Shown: positions 25,782-34,104, counted from the stretch's first letter. The stretch: DNA of 64,000 nucleotides from Bacillota bacterium (GCA_023386345.1 JAEWJT010000004.1:186001-250000); one strand, 5' to 3'. Numbers and translations: made by a program. The notes: a model not told the origin generated them from the letters alone.

Positions 25782-27116
25782 ATGGAAAAAAGAATAACAG
25801 ATTTAATCAATGAAAACAAAGTTCAAGATATAAGAAAAGAGCTTCTTGAAATGAATATCGTGGACATAGCTAATGTATTGGAGGAAGTTGACAAACCTAA
25901 ACTTGTAATGATTTTTAGGATATTACCAAAGGATATTGCAGCAGGTGTTTTTGCATATATCCCAGCAGAACTCCAACAGCATCTTGTCGAATCAATAACA
26001 GACAAGGAAATCAAAAGCATTATAGATGAATTATTTTTGGATGATGCAGTAGATTTTATTGAAGAAATGCCTTCTAATATTGTTAAAAAAGTTTTAAAAA
26101 ATACTAATGAAAATCTTAGAGCACAAATTAATCATCTTTTGAATTACCCAGAACATTCTGCCGGAAGTATAATGACAGTAGAGTATGTAGACCTTAAAAG
26201 AGAGATGACAGTAAGTGAGGCAATACAGTATATTAAAAGGTCTGGTGTTGATAAAGAAACAATTTACACTAGCTATGTAATAGATGATAATAGAAAACTT
26301 GAAGGTGTTGTTTCAATTAGAAAACTAATTCTAAGCGATGAAACAACTAGAATAAATGATATACTTCATGATGATGTAATATCAGTAAAAACAACAGATG
26401 ACCAAGAAAATATTGCACATCTTTTTAAGAAATATGACTTATCAACAATGCCGGTTGTTGACAATGAGAATAGATTAGTTGGAATAATAACAGTAGATGA
26501 TATAGTAGATATAATTGATCAAGAAAATACCGAAGACATTCAAAAGATGGCTGCTATAGAACCATCAGAAGAAGAATATTTAAAAACAGGCGTATTTAAG
26601 CTTGCAAAGCACAGAATTATGTGGCTTCTTATATTAATGCTCTCAGCTACATTTACAGGCAATATTATAAAAAGATTTGAAGATGTTCTTCAATCGGTTG
26701 TAGTATTGACAGCATTTATCCCTATGCTTATGGATACTGGCGGAAATGCAGGCTCACAATCCTCAACACTAATTATAAGAGGAATGGCATTGGGTGAGAT
26801 AAGTATGCGAGATGCTTTTAAGGTATTTTGGAAAGAATTGAGAGTCAGTATTGTTGTAGGTATAATTCTTGCGCTCGTAAACTTCTTGAGAATTTATTAT
26901 TTGGAGGGAGTTGGCGTGTTAGTATCAATTACAGTATGCCTAACACTTTTTTTAACAGTTCTTCTCGCAAAAGTAGTTGGCGGATTACTTCCTATTGCAG
27001 CTAAGGGATTGAAATTAGACCCAGCTATAATGGCAAGTCCATTAATAACAACAATAGTAGACGCTATTTCATTGATAATTTATTTTGAGATGGCAAGAGT
27101 ATTTTTAGGAGTTTAA
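25782..27116 (+). CDS. mgtE: Magnesium transporter MgtE
   Basis: 444 residues, normal for MgtE, a homodimeric Mg2+ channel. The N-terminal superhelical domain covers residues 1 to about 130; HSAGSIMTVEYVDL near 125-138 leads into two CBS domains (to about 255) which sense cytosolic Mg2+; five membrane helices follow (about 280-444) with the pore motif MDTGGNAGSQSSTLIIRGMA. It starts after AAGGAGG. No M-box riboswitch was found in the 400 bases upstream; that space holds a terminator and the small peptide ORF instead. Confidence 0.95.
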   Translation: MEKRITDLINENKVQDIRKELLEMNIVDIANVLEEVDKPKLVMIFRILPKDIAAGVFAYIPAELQQHLVESITDKEIKSIIDELFLDDAVDFIEEMPSNIVKKVLKNTNENLRAQINHLLNYPEHSAGSIMTVEYVDLKREMTVSEAIQYIKRSGVDKETIYTSYVIDDNRKLEGVVSIRKLILSDETTRINDILHDDVISVKTTDDQENIAHLFKKYDLSTMPVVDNENRLVGIITVDDIVDIIDQENTEDIQKMAAIEPSEEEYLKTGVFKLAKHRIMWLLILMLSATFTGNIIKRFEDVLQSVVVLTAFIPMLMDTGGNAGSQSSTLIIRGMALGEISMRDAFKVFWKELRVSIVVGIILALVNFLRIYYLEGVGVLVSITVCLTLFLTVLLAKVVGGLLPIAAKGLKLDPAIMASPLITTIVDAISLIIYFEMARVFLGV

Positions 27117-27131
27117 ATTCTTAGTATCAAA

Positions 27132-27174
27132 AATCTTCGTGAAAGTCCATAAGCAAAAGATTTTCACGAAGATT
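27132..27174 (+). terminator. Hairpin after mgtE
   Basis: A 13-bp perfect stem, AATCTTCGTGAAA (27132-27144) with TTTCACGAAGATT (27162-27174). No clean T-run follows on the plus strand, so termination is probable rather than certain. Confidence 0.6.
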
Positions 27175-27221
27175 GTAAATGAAACTGCCATAATTTGACA
27201 ATTAAATATAGCAAAAAAATC

Positions 27222-27250
27222 TTGACACATTTAACTCATTATGTTAATAT
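27222..27250 (+). promoter_or_regulatory. Promoter of tRNA-Leu
   Basis: Consensus TTGACA (27222-27227), 17-base spacer, TAATAT (27245-27250), 20 bases before the mature tRNA 5' end. Confidence 0.85.
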
Positions 27251-27269
27251 ATGCAAGTGAGCAATTCAT

Positions 27270-27351
27270 GCCGGTGTGACGGAACGGCAGACGTACACGA
27301 CTCAAAATCGTGCGGGAAACCATGTGGGTTCAAATCCCACCACCGGTACCA
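27270..27351 (+). tRNA. tRNA-Leu, anticodon CAA
   Basis: 82 bases including an encoded CCA. The acceptor stem GCCGGTG pairs with CACCGGT (G-U at the first pair). The anticodon arm CACGA-CTCAAAA-TCGTG puts anticodon CAA at 27303-27305, reading UUG. A variable arm with CGGGAAACCATG and the T arm GTGGG-TTCAAAT-CCCAC are clear; the size fits a class II Leu tRNA. It is a single tRNA with its own promoter and terminator. The accessory gene patch begins directly downstream, though no integrase or duplicated 3' end was found. Confidence 0.95.
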
Positions 27352-27356
27352 AGGTT

Positions 27357-27405
27357 ATCAGGTTGGAACAGATGCAGAATTATATTTGTTTCAGCCTGAT
27401 TTTTT
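27357..27405 (+). terminator. Terminator of the tRNA-Leu transcript
   Basis: ATCAGGTTGGAACA (27357-27370) pairs over 14 positions with TGTTTCAGCCTGAT (27387-27400), two of them G-U, followed by TTTTT. Confidence 0.8.
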
Positions 27406-27468
27406 ATGTTATACTCTAAATGATATAGGGCGAAAAATTGATTTTATAGTACGTGGGAGGCAATTGCT

Positions 27469-28398
27469 TTGAAAAAAATATCGCTTGATGATTTTTTGAG
27501 ATTAAGAAAACTGATTCACCGTAACGCAAGACCGCTTGACTTTACAAAATGGAAATATTTATTTGAAAACGGGAGCTGCGAGGATTTCCTTTCGGTTCTG
27601 TCTAGTTACCAAAATGAGGATGGCGGTTTTGGATACAATATCGAGTGCAATAATTGGAATCCTAATTCTTCTCCCTATACAATATGTATAGCGTTGGATT
27701 ATCTGGACACGGTAGATAATTCTGTTAGCAGTATAAAAGATACAATTATTATGGGCATCATCAAATACCTAGATTCCGGTACATATTTGTTGGAAAACGG
27801 CTGGGTTGGGATGCAGGGAATACCCAGCAACAATAATTTTGCACATTTGCCATGGTTTCATTTCGACCCAAAGAAAGCCACGGAAGCTGATATTGGAGTA
27901 ACAAAGAGACTTTCAGACTTTATACTCAAATATGCAGACGAAAGCAGTGATATCTACCACAAGGCAGTGGCTTTAAAAGACAAATATAAGCTATGTGGAC
28001 AAATCCTACTCAATGGCGTCCCCGATTATGACCCGGTATCGTTGGAAATGAAATTATTTGACCCTGTAACATGGCCGTTTTGGTTACCATTACCAGTGTG
28101 CTTTATTGGTTCTCCCAAAAGTAAGCATTATCCAGAGCTTAAACATGTTGTAGATATAAATCTGGATACGATTATTGACATGCTGCACAATACAAATGAG
28201 ATTCAAATAGCACCCGAAGAAGAATTAAACGCATTTGAACAGAATAACCCGCATCCGGATGGCAAACGATGGTGTGTCGCTGAACAAGCAATCGGAAATT
28301 ATTATTGGGGTACTCATAATATTACCTCCAATTTGGATATATTGAGGAAGTTTGATAGATTGGATTTTCATCTACCTATTCGCGAAAAATTGGCATAA
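27469..28398 (+). CDS. Terpenoid cyclase/prenyltransferase-like alpha-alpha toroid protein
   Basis: A 309-residue cytoplasmic protein. YQNEDGGFGYNIE near residues 45-57 is the QxxDGGF-type repeat of the terpenoid cyclase/protein prenyltransferase fold, with weaker repeats later (ENGWVGMQGIP, PDGKRWCVAEQA). No DxDD motif of squalene-hopene cyclases is visible, so catalysis is doubtful. Homologs are known to me only as hypothetical proteins. It starts at TTG 27469, eight bases after GGGAGG. It is the first gene after the tRNA, and codon use looks less A/T-biased than in the core genes. Confidence 0.65.
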   Translation: MKKISLDDFLRLRKLIHRNARPLDFTKWKYLFENGSCEDFLSVLSSYQNEDGGFGYNIECNNWNPNSSPYTICIALDYLDTVDNSVSSIKDTIIMGIIKYLDSGTYLLENGWVGMQGIPSNNNFAHLPWFHFDPKKATEADIGVTKRLSDFILKYADESSDIYHKAVALKDKYKLCGQILLNGVPDYDPVSLEMKLFDPVTWPFWLPLPVCFIGSPKSKHYPELKHVVDINLDTIIDMLHNTNEIQIAPEEELNAFEQNNPHPDGKRWCVAEQAIGNYYWGTHNITSNLDILRKFDRLDFHLPIREKLA

Positions 28399-28481
28399 TA
28401 TGAAACTTATTAAACACGCTCTGTAGATAATATTTGGGCAAGTTGTTAATACATCTATTTTGACCTAATGACACAAAACAT

Positions 28482-28524
28482 AACCTGTCGACAAAATATT
28501 TTCAGGTTTTTCGACAGGTTTTTT
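28482..28524 (+). terminator. Terminator after the toroid gene
   Basis: AACCTGTCGA (28482-28491) pairs with TCGACAGGTT (28511-28520), followed by TTTT. Confidence 0.85.
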
Positions 28525-28573
28525 ACTATAATCAATTGGCATAGCAGTTTATATACTGTGAAGGAGAAAAATA

Positions 28574-29107
28574 ATGAATTATACTGTTTGTGTAAAAGAA
28601 TTGGGCAGAAAAACATACATCGGATATGGTCGCAATCATGATTTTGAAGGCTCTGTTGAAAAGGAATTGAAGCTTTTGGATGAGTGCAGTAAAAATGGAA
28701 TAATAGAAAAACTCAAGGCGGTTAGCAAAAGTGATACTGTATATGGGATTTTTTGTTATAGATACGACGAAACGCTAAATAAATTTTCATACCATATCGC
28801 TTGTGAGGCAGAAGATGGGCTTGAAAGCAATGAATTTGAAACGCTTTATCTTTATCCGTCTCTCTATGCAGTTTTTAAAATTGATATAGAAGACGGACTA
28901 ACAAAGAAACAGGCATATGAAAAATTGAATGAAATATATTGGGATAAATGGTTGCCGACATCAGGATATATTTCTATGATTGAACCTGAAACAAATGCAA
29001 GTCTTGAAGGAACAGCGGCAATCAATCTGTTTATGCCATATGAGTATTCTGCAAACAGATTTACAATGGAAATATGGTATCCAATATCAAAAAAGGATGT
29101 TGAATAA
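28574..29107 (+). CDS. GyrI-like/AraC effector-binding domain protein
   Basis: A 177-residue stand-alone GyrI-like small-molecule-binding domain. It has the two-repeat layout seen in SbmC/GyrI and in the C-terminal parts of AraC- and MerR-type drug sensors: VKELGRKTYIGYGR at the start, YGIFCYRYDETLNKFSYHIACE in the middle and MEIWYPISKK at the end. It has no DNA-binding domain. Such proteins bind or sequester hydrophobic compounds, or protect gyrase; which applies here is unknown. GAAGGAG precedes the ATG. Confidence 0.7.
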   Translation: MNYTVCVKELGRKTYIGYGRNHDFEGSVEKELKLLDECSKNGIIEKLKAVSKSDTVYGIFCYRYDETLNKFSYHIACEAEDGLESNEFETLYLYPSLYAVFKIDIEDGLTKKQAYEKLNEIYWDKWLPTSGYISMIEPETNASLEGTAAINLFMPYEYSANRFTMEIWYPISKKDVE

Positions 29108-29216
29108 TAGATTTTCGGCGGCGAAGTCACGGAAAATTTTACTATAATAAAGATTATAATTATAGTTGTTAAGATAAATCTATTTTGATAAAAGGACTTT
29201 TGGAGGTGAAACGGGT

Positions 29217-29657
29217 ATGGATTTATTAAATAAAGCGGAGGAAATCATTAATAAAAGTACTATTCATACAGTAGGCGAATCAGGACATGGTGCAGACTGG
29301 GTAATGTCGCTAACAGACGAAGCTGGTTATCCCGCTGCCTCTATGATTACCGCTTCAAGAGCAGATGGCTTTAAATGGATAGCTTTTTGTACAGGATTGG
29401 GTTGGAATAAGTCTAATCGTGCAAAAAAAGATCCGCGTACATGCTTGTATTTATTCGATAAAGAAAGTTTTTCAGGAATTTCTTTAACAGGAAAGATTGA
29501 AATAATAACCGATTTTGAAACAAAGAAACGAATGTGGTATGATGCCTTGGGCGATGTTTTCAATGGGCTCAATGATGAAAATTTGTGCGTGTTGATGTTT
29601 AAACCCGAGCGGTACAATATATTTATTGATAATCGTACAATACATGGCGAATTTTGA
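29217..29657 (+). CDS. Pyridoxamine 5'-phosphate oxidase-family (FMN split barrel) protein
   Basis: 146 residues. It begins with the helical LLNKAEEIINKST, then PAASMITASRADGFKWIAFCTGLGWNKSNRAKKDPRTCLYL, the typical split-barrel layout of general-stress-protein-26-like and PNPOx-like proteins, ending VLMFKPERYNIFID. It probably binds FMN or a related cofactor and reduces small molecules; a true PdxH role is unlikely given the short length. The ribosome binding site GGAGGTGAAA is strong. It is followed by copy 1 of a duplicated intergenic element. Confidence 0.75.
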   Translation: MDLLNKAEEIINKSTIHTVGESGHGADWVMSLTDEAGYPAASMITASRADGFKWIAFCTGLGWNKSNRAKKDPRTCLYLFDKESFSGISLTGKIEIITDFETKKRMWYDALGDVFNGLNDENLCVLMFKPERYNIFIDNRTIHGEF

Positions 29658-29669
29658 CTTTTGGAATTG

Positions 29670-29767
29670 AACGACGGTAAGACTTCTGAGCATTTTTATT
29701 GGAATATTCAGATTCTTATCGTCATTTTTATACCAAGAGTATGTAATTACAATACTTTTGGCATTTT
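29670..29767 (+). repeat. Intergenic hairpin element, copy 1
   Basis: About 98 bases beginning AACGACGGTAAGACTTCTGA and ending ACAATACTTTTGGCATTTT. It can fold as GACGGTAAGAC/TTCTGA against TCAGATTCTTATCGTC. It is clearly related to the stretch at 30857-30948: both share AACGACGGTAAG, ATTGGAATATT, and AATTACAAT-n-CTTTTG-n-CATTTT. Confidence 0.65.
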
Positions 29768-29921
29768 GGATATTTGAAAGACTTGTTGTAGTGTAGGAAA
29801 ATACCAGAAATTAAGAACTTGGTATTAAGGTGGATGAGAACGATATAAAAATATATTGTAAAATGCGCTAATATATGCTAATGTAATGATAATACCATAT
29901 TGAAAAAGTGAGGAGAATTTT

Positions 29922-30440
29922 ATGTTAGATATGTTACTTACAAGGAGAAGCTGCCGAAAATTTGAAGACAAGACTGTGGAAGCAGAGAAAAAGGAAAAGC
30001 TTCTTCAGGCAGCACAGCTTTCACCTACTGGAAAAGGTACTCGCCCATGGGAATTTGTAGTTATCGAAAATAAAGAAACACTTCAAAAGCTTGGAAACTG
30101 TCGTAATCCAAAGCAACCGTTTTTACCGGAGACACCGCTTGCTATTGTGGTATTGGCTGATACACAGAAAACCGATACATGGATAGAAGATGCCTCTATA
30201 GCCTCTATTGTTATACAGTTGGAGTCAGAGAAATTAGGACTTGGCTCCTGCTGGGTGCAGATTAGGTTAAGAGAATCCAATCAGGGAATGAGTAGCGAAG
30301 AGTATGTGCGTAAACTCCTTGGAATTCCAGAGAATATGGCAGTGCTTTCTATTATGGCAGTGGGATATCCGATAGAGGCAAGACCCGCACATACATTAGA
30401 CGAAGTAGATCAAGCAAAGATTCATATAGAAACTTATTAA
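29922..30440 (+). CDS. Nitroreductase-family FMN oxidoreductase
   Basis: 172 residues. RRSCRKFEDKTV at 7-18, QLSPTGKGTRPWEFVVIE near 32-49 and GLGSCWVQ near 107 are nitroreductase-fold (FMN and NAD(P)H binding) hallmarks, as is VGYPIEARPAH at the C-terminal end. It is on the short side for the family. It likely reduces nitro or quinone compounds as a dimer in the cytoplasm; the natural substrate is unknown. GTGAGGAG precedes the start. It is followed 49 bases later by the tautomerase gene, probably on the same transcript. Confidence 0.85.
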   Translation: MLDMLLTRRSCRKFEDKTVEAEKKEKLLQAAQLSPTGKGTRPWEFVVIENKETLQKLGNCRNPKQPFLPETPLAIVVLADTQKTDTWIEDASIASIVIQLESEKLGLGSCWVQIRLRESNQGMSSEEYVRKLLGIPENMAVLSIMAVGYPIEARPAHTLDEVDQAKIHIETY

Positions 30441-30489
30441 GCACGACAAAATTAAGTAAAGATAACTTATCAAAAAGGAGGGCAAAACC

Positions 30490-30831
30490 ATGCCTTATAT
30501 TGCAATTAACACCTCAAAACCGCTGTCTGACGAGCAGAAGGAGCAGCTCAAGACTGTGCTGGGCGAGAAAATAACAGTCATCCCAGGAAAGAGCGAAAGC
30601 AGGCTGATGATCGATATTTCTGACAGTCATACCATGTACTTTGCAGGCGAAAAGCGAGAGCTTGCCTATGTGGACGTCAAATGCTATGGCACAACTGAAT
30701 TCGAAAACAAAAAGGCGTTCACCGAGGCCGCATTTGAAGCCATACAGCAGATAACTGGTCTACCGCAGGACGGTATCTATCTAACATACAGTGAGTTTGA
30801 AAATTGGGGAACGCTGGGTTCGATGAAGTAA
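30490..30831 (+). CDS. MIF/tautomerase-superfamily protein
   Basis: 113 residues. The mature N terminus would be Pro (MPYIAINTSKPLS), the catalytic base in the macrophage migration inhibitory factor/tautomerase superfamily; KSESRLMIDI and a C-terminal YSEFENWGTLGS fit the MIF-like branch. Codon use is visibly more G/C-rich than in the core genes (for example the run around 30530-30680), suggesting recent transfer. Strong AAGGAGG before the ATG. It may be co-transcribed with the nitroreductase. The substrate is unknown. Confidence 0.8.
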   Translation: MPYIAINTSKPLSDEQKEQLKTVLGEKITVIPGKSESRLMIDISDSHTMYFAGEKRELAYVDVKCYGTTEFENKKAFTEAAFEAIQQITGLPQDGIYLTYSEFENWGTLGSMK

Positions 30832-30856
30832 AAAGCCGATTTTTCGCGAAATGTAT

Positions 30857-30948
30857 AACGACGGTAAGGCTTCTGAATATTTTATTGGAATATTTAGAAG
30901 CCTTACTATATTATTTTAAAATTATAATTACAATGCTTTTGTCATTTT
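30857..30948 (+). repeat. Intergenic hairpin element, copy 2
   Basis: About 92 bases. TAAGGCTTCTGAATA pairs with TATTTAGAAGCCTTA to give a near-perfect 15-bp stem around TTTATTGGAA. It is related to 29670-29767, and stem changes between the copies partly compensate. It follows the tautomerase gene and could terminate it. Confidence 0.65.
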
Positions 30949-31423
30949 TTGTTTTTATAAAATATTAGATATCAGAAAACCAATTGGTATAATATCTTTG
31001 TTATTATAGTCATAAGTCTTGAAGTATGATATTTCAAATTCATTGAAAAAACAAAATGATATCTATTTTGTTCGCATAGCTCAAAAAGACATAACTTCAT
31101 TTCAAGGGAAGCTATGTCTTTTTCTATACGCAAAGTATGGTATTATGGATATACACATACGCATTTTTAGATAAACATAAACTCGGGTTGAATCGCGAGG
31201 AAAAGCGGGAAGTATACCTTCAAAATTTCCAAACTGATACTTTTTTGACCAGCATAAATGCCATGACAACAGATGGGAAGTTACGATTTAGTCCAGTTTT
31301 CACATTGACAAAACTCTCAGAATAGATTACACTATATTTATAACAGTGTTTCATACATTGTATTAATTTTGAAGGAGCAAGTATAATGAAAAATATTGGA
31401 TATAGTGCAAGGGAGACAATATA
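30949..31423. other. Intergenic region with terminator-like hairpin and a doubtful ORF
   Basis: About 475 bases with no recognisable gene. It holds a terminator-like hairpin at 31083-31123, an AACAAAAT/ATTTTGTT hairpin near 31054-31076 and a 62-codon open frame at 31137-31325 that has no ribosome binding site or family resemblance. Probably decayed or non-coding sequence. Confidence 0.4.
31083..31123 (+). terminator. Terminator-like hairpin
   Basis: AAAAAGACATA (31083-31093) pairs perfectly with TATGTCTTTTT (31113-31123), extended inside by CTTC/GAAG. Confidence 0.8.
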
Positions 31424-31427
31424 TTGA
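31386..31427 (+). CDS. 13-residue upstream ORF coupled to the acetyltransferase
   Basis: ATG at 31386 lies eight bases after AAGGAG (31372-31377) and reads MKNIGYSARETIY. Its TGA stop overlaps the TTG start of the acetyltransferase (TTGA). The arrangement is typical of translational coupling by a short upstream ORF; alternatively it is the remaining start of a lost gene. Confidence 0.45.
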   Translation: MKNIGYSARETIY

Positions 31428-31948
31428 TTGAAAGTATATCGATTGATACAAAAAGGTTAAGATTATTACCAATGACATATGATTTTGTTATAAAAATAAT
31501 GGAGAATGACTTATCGGCTTATAACTTAATTGGGGCCGTGAAAACTGAAATGTGGCCAGAAGCTGCAGATATTAAAGACATTTTACATATTATTAGAGAT
31601 AGCTTAGGTCATAAACCTAATCCAGACGGGTTTGATTCATGGATTTTTATTAATAAAGAGGATAATCGCATTATAGGTGATGGCGGGTTCAAGGGCAGTC
31701 CTGATGAAAATGGAGTTATAGATATAGGATATGCAATTGTTGAAGCGCAGCGTAGAAAAGGATTTGCGTTAGAAGCTGTTTCTGCATTACTAAAGTGGGG
31801 ATTGTCTCAAAGTTGCGTAACCGCTGTTACGGCGGATTGCCTTGAGAGTAATATCCCATCAATTAAAATTTTAACCAAGCTGGGTATGAACGAGATTGAG
31901 AGAAAAGACGGTATGATATTTTTTAGAATTTCTAATCCAGTGATATAA
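31424..31948 (+). CDS. GNAT-family N-acetyltransferase (RimJ/RimL type)
   Basis: 174 residues. DTKRLRLLPMTYDFVIKIM at the N terminus and IGYAIVEAQRRKGFALEAVSALLKWG near 105-130 hold the acetyl-CoA-binding (R/Q)-R-K-G-F-A loop; LESNIPSIKILTKLGM near 145 is the usual Asn/Ser-containing C-terminal motif. The substrate is unknown; relatives acetylate ribosomal protein N termini or small amines. The start is TTG 31424 (GGGAG eight bases before), overlapping the stop of the 13-residue ORF. Confidence 0.8.
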   Translation: MIESISIDTKRLRLLPMTYDFVIKIMENDLSAYNLIGAVKTEMWPEAADIKDILHIIRDSLGHKPNPDGFDSWIFINKEDNRIIGDGGFKGSPDENGVIDIGYAIVEAQRRKGFALEAVSALLKWGLSQSCVTAVTADCLESNIPSIKILTKLGMNEIERKDGMIFFRISNPVI

Positions 31949-32016
31949 GCATTTTTTAATGAGTATACTTAAAAAAAACAAAAATCTTTTTTGTTATCTT
32001 TACATATTTTATAAAA

Positions 32017-32048
32017 ACAAGTCAATTCTGAAAGGAATTGACTTGTTT
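32017..32048 (+). terminator. Terminator after the acetyltransferase
   Basis: ACAAGTCAATTC (32017-32028) pairs perfectly with GAATTGACTTGT (32035-32046), loop of six, then TT. Confidence 0.75.
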
Positions 32049-32121
32049 CGTTTTCCTTGTTAAAATATACAAAGTGATTTTCACTACTTATATAATATCG
32101 AGAATTGGATAAGGTGATTTT

Positions 32122-33030
32122 ATGAAGATAGACAGGTTAATTGCCATAACCATGTATCTCTTGAACAGAGAAACAGTAAGTGCATCAAAGCTTGCAGAGC
32201 GTTTTGAGGTATCCAAACGGACTATACAACGTGATATTGATGTGTTGAATCAGGCAGGTATACCAATTATATCCACCTACGGAGTGGAAGGTGGTTATGA
32301 AATTATGGACGGCTTCAAGCTAATCAAACAGATTGCTGATGTTGAGGATTATCTCAATATCATTGTTGCCCTAAAAGGGTTAAGTTCAGCGATAGACAGC
32401 CGAAAAACTAACGAAACACTTGAAAAAGCTCTTACTACCATAAAGGGTTACGAACAAAGAGTGTTTATAAACCTTTCATCGGCACGCGAAAATTCGTTTG
32501 TCAGTGCATGTTTAAGCGTTATTAACAAGGCAATTGATAACAGAACACTATTGCAGATTTATTATACAAATACCACTGGAGATAGAACAGAGCGGACAGT
32601 TGAGCCCTTGGCACTATCATATCAGTGGTATTCATGGTATCTATTCGCCTACTGTACAGTAAAGAAAGATTATCGGCTATTTAAGCTAACGAGAATCTCA
32701 AACTGCGAGATTCTCGAAGGAAACTTTTCAAAGGAACACGGTAACATCGAGGCCTTGATGAAAAACTTATCTGCACAGCATCAGAAAACACATCTCAATG
32801 TCCGTTTACTCTGCAAGAATGAAGTTCGGCATCAGGTTATGGAGTATTTAAGCGACAATGTTGTAGAAGAGCGTGAAAACGGAGATTTTATCATTGTGAT
32901 GAATGTTCCGCTCGAGCGAATGTGGTTTTCATTGCTGATGGGATTTGGCAAGCAAGTCGAAGTATTGGAACCTGAATCGTTAAAGATAATGCTACGGGAA
33001 AGAGCGGAAGAAATTTTATCAATCACTTAA
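32122..33030 (+). CDS. WYL-domain transcriptional regulator (DeoR-like HTH)
   Basis: 302 residues. The N-terminal winged helix (SASKLAERFEVSKRTIQRDIDVLNQAGIP, about 19-47) is followed by a WYL domain (about 138-210) containing VEPLALSYQWYSWYLFAYCTVKKDYRLFKLTRI, and a WCX C-terminal region. WYL domains bind ligands such as nucleic acids or nucleotides. It may regulate the DUF3795/GNAT gene 60 bases downstream, which faces the same way. AAGGTG precedes the start. Confidence 0.85.
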   Translation: MKIDRLIAITMYLLNRETVSASKLAERFEVSKRTIQRDIDVLNQAGIPIISTYGVEGGYEIMDGFKLIKQIADVEDYLNIIVALKGLSSAIDSRKTNETLEKALTTIKGYEQRVFINLSSARENSFVSACLSVINKAIDNRTLLQIYYTNTTGDRTERTVEPLALSYQWYSWYLFAYCTVKKDYRLFKLTRISNCEILEGNFSKEHGNIEALMKNLSAQHQKTHLNVRLLCKNEVRHQVMEYLSDNVVEERENGDFIIVMNVPLERMWFSLLMGFGKQVEVLEPESLKIMLRERAEEILSIT

Positions 33031-33089
33031 ATTACGACATACAGTTGTCGCCATTGACATGGTATCCTTTTATATGAGGAGGGATACAT

Positions 33090-34010
33090 ATGAAATTTTG
33101 TGAAGAAAAAGATTTGGCTTTGTGCGGTCTTGCCTGCGTTTTGTGCAGTGAAGATGATTGCCCTGGCTGCAAAACCCGAGGGAAAAAAGACGGATGTAAT
33201 TGCTCAGTATATAAATGCGCAACGAAAAAAGGTCTTGACGGATGTTATCAATGTGACGATTTCCCATGTAATGAAGATATGTTGAGAGGCATCCGCAATC
33301 GGGCGTTTAATCAATATGCTAGGCAATTTAGTAAAAAAGACTTGCTTACACGTTTACGTATTAACTATGAGAATGGCGTTGCGTACCATAAGTCGAATGG
33401 GTTAAAAGGTGATTATGATTTGTTGGAAACCGAGGACGATATACTCAGGCTTATTAGGTTTGGCAGCTATAATCCCTATAAGCGATGTCCTATACTGGAA
33501 ACGGAGCATTTCATACTCAGATTGGTTCGGTTAGAAGATGCCGAAGATTTGTTAAAATGTTACTCTGACCCTGATGCTCAGCAACTTTTCAATGCCGACA
33601 GATGCTTGAATGATTTTCGATACCAAACCTTGGAGGAGATGCAAAACTGTATTGCTTTTTGGTTGAAAGAATATGAACAGGAAGCATATGTGCGCTTTGC
33701 CATCGTGGATAAATCTCTGGGTAAGGCAGTCGGAACGATTGAAATGTTCGGTATGATTGGGCAATACAAAACACCACAAGGGGTTCTTCGGATTGACATT
33801 TGTTTTGAATACGAACGTATCTTCTTAATCAAGGAGCTGTTGACACTTTGTTCAACAGATTTTTTCTTGCTTTTCGACGTAGTTCAAATTATAACAAAAG
33901 CTGTTCCTATTGCTTCGGTTAGGATTCAAGCTCTTTCAGAACTTGGTTTCCAGTATTATGAACTTCCTGAACGTACATATTCATGGTGTTTGGACAAGAC
34001 AAAAATATAA
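33090..34010 (+). CDS. DUF3795 Cys-rich domain fused to a GNAT-like domain
   Basis: 306 residues in two parts. Residues 1-80 are Cys-rich (LCGLACVLCSEDDCPGCKTRGKKDGCNCSVYKCATKKG, then CYQCDDFPC), the DUF3795-type metal-binding pattern. From about 130 (CPILETEHFILRLVRLEDAEDLLKCYSDPDA) it turns into an RimJ/RimL-like GNAT fold, but the usual RxxGxG acetyl-CoA loop is not evident (GVLRIDICFEYERIFLIKELL occupies that place). It is therefore either a divergent enzyme or a binding module. GAGGAGGG precedes the ATG. It sits downstream of the WYL regulator and is followed by a terminator. Confidence 0.7.
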   Translation: MKFCEEKDLALCGLACVLCSEDDCPGCKTRGKKDGCNCSVYKCATKKGLDGCYQCDDFPCNEDMLRGIRNRAFNQYARQFSKKDLLTRLRINYENGVAYHKSNGLKGDYDLLETEDDILRLIRFGSYNPYKRCPILETEHFILRLVRLEDAEDLLKCYSDPDAQQLFNADRCLNDFRYQTLEEMQNCIAFWLKEYEQEAYVRFAIVDKSLGKAVGTIEMFGMIGQYKTPQGVLRIDICFEYERIFLIKELLTLCSTDFFLLFDVVQIITKAVPIASVRIQALSELGFQYYELPERTYSWCLDKTKI

Positions 34011-34068
34011 GCATACCTCAAATAAAGACATTGGCATCTATATTAAGCTAATTTGCAAAAAAGATTAG

Positions 34069-34104
34069 AAAGAAGTCAATCGCAATAGTGATTGACTTCT
34101 TTGT
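34069..34104 (+). terminator. Terminator after the DUF3795-GNAT gene
   Basis: AAAGAAGTCAATC (34069-34081) pairs perfectly with GATTGACTTCTTT (34090-34102). Confidence 0.8.

Noticed and set aside
27251..27472. 73-codon open frame across the tRNA gene
   Set aside because: It overlaps a clear tRNA-Leu with promoter and terminator, and has no protein-like features.
31137..31325. 62-codon open frame
   Set aside because: No ribosome binding site and no recognisable family; listed only as part of the intergenic region.
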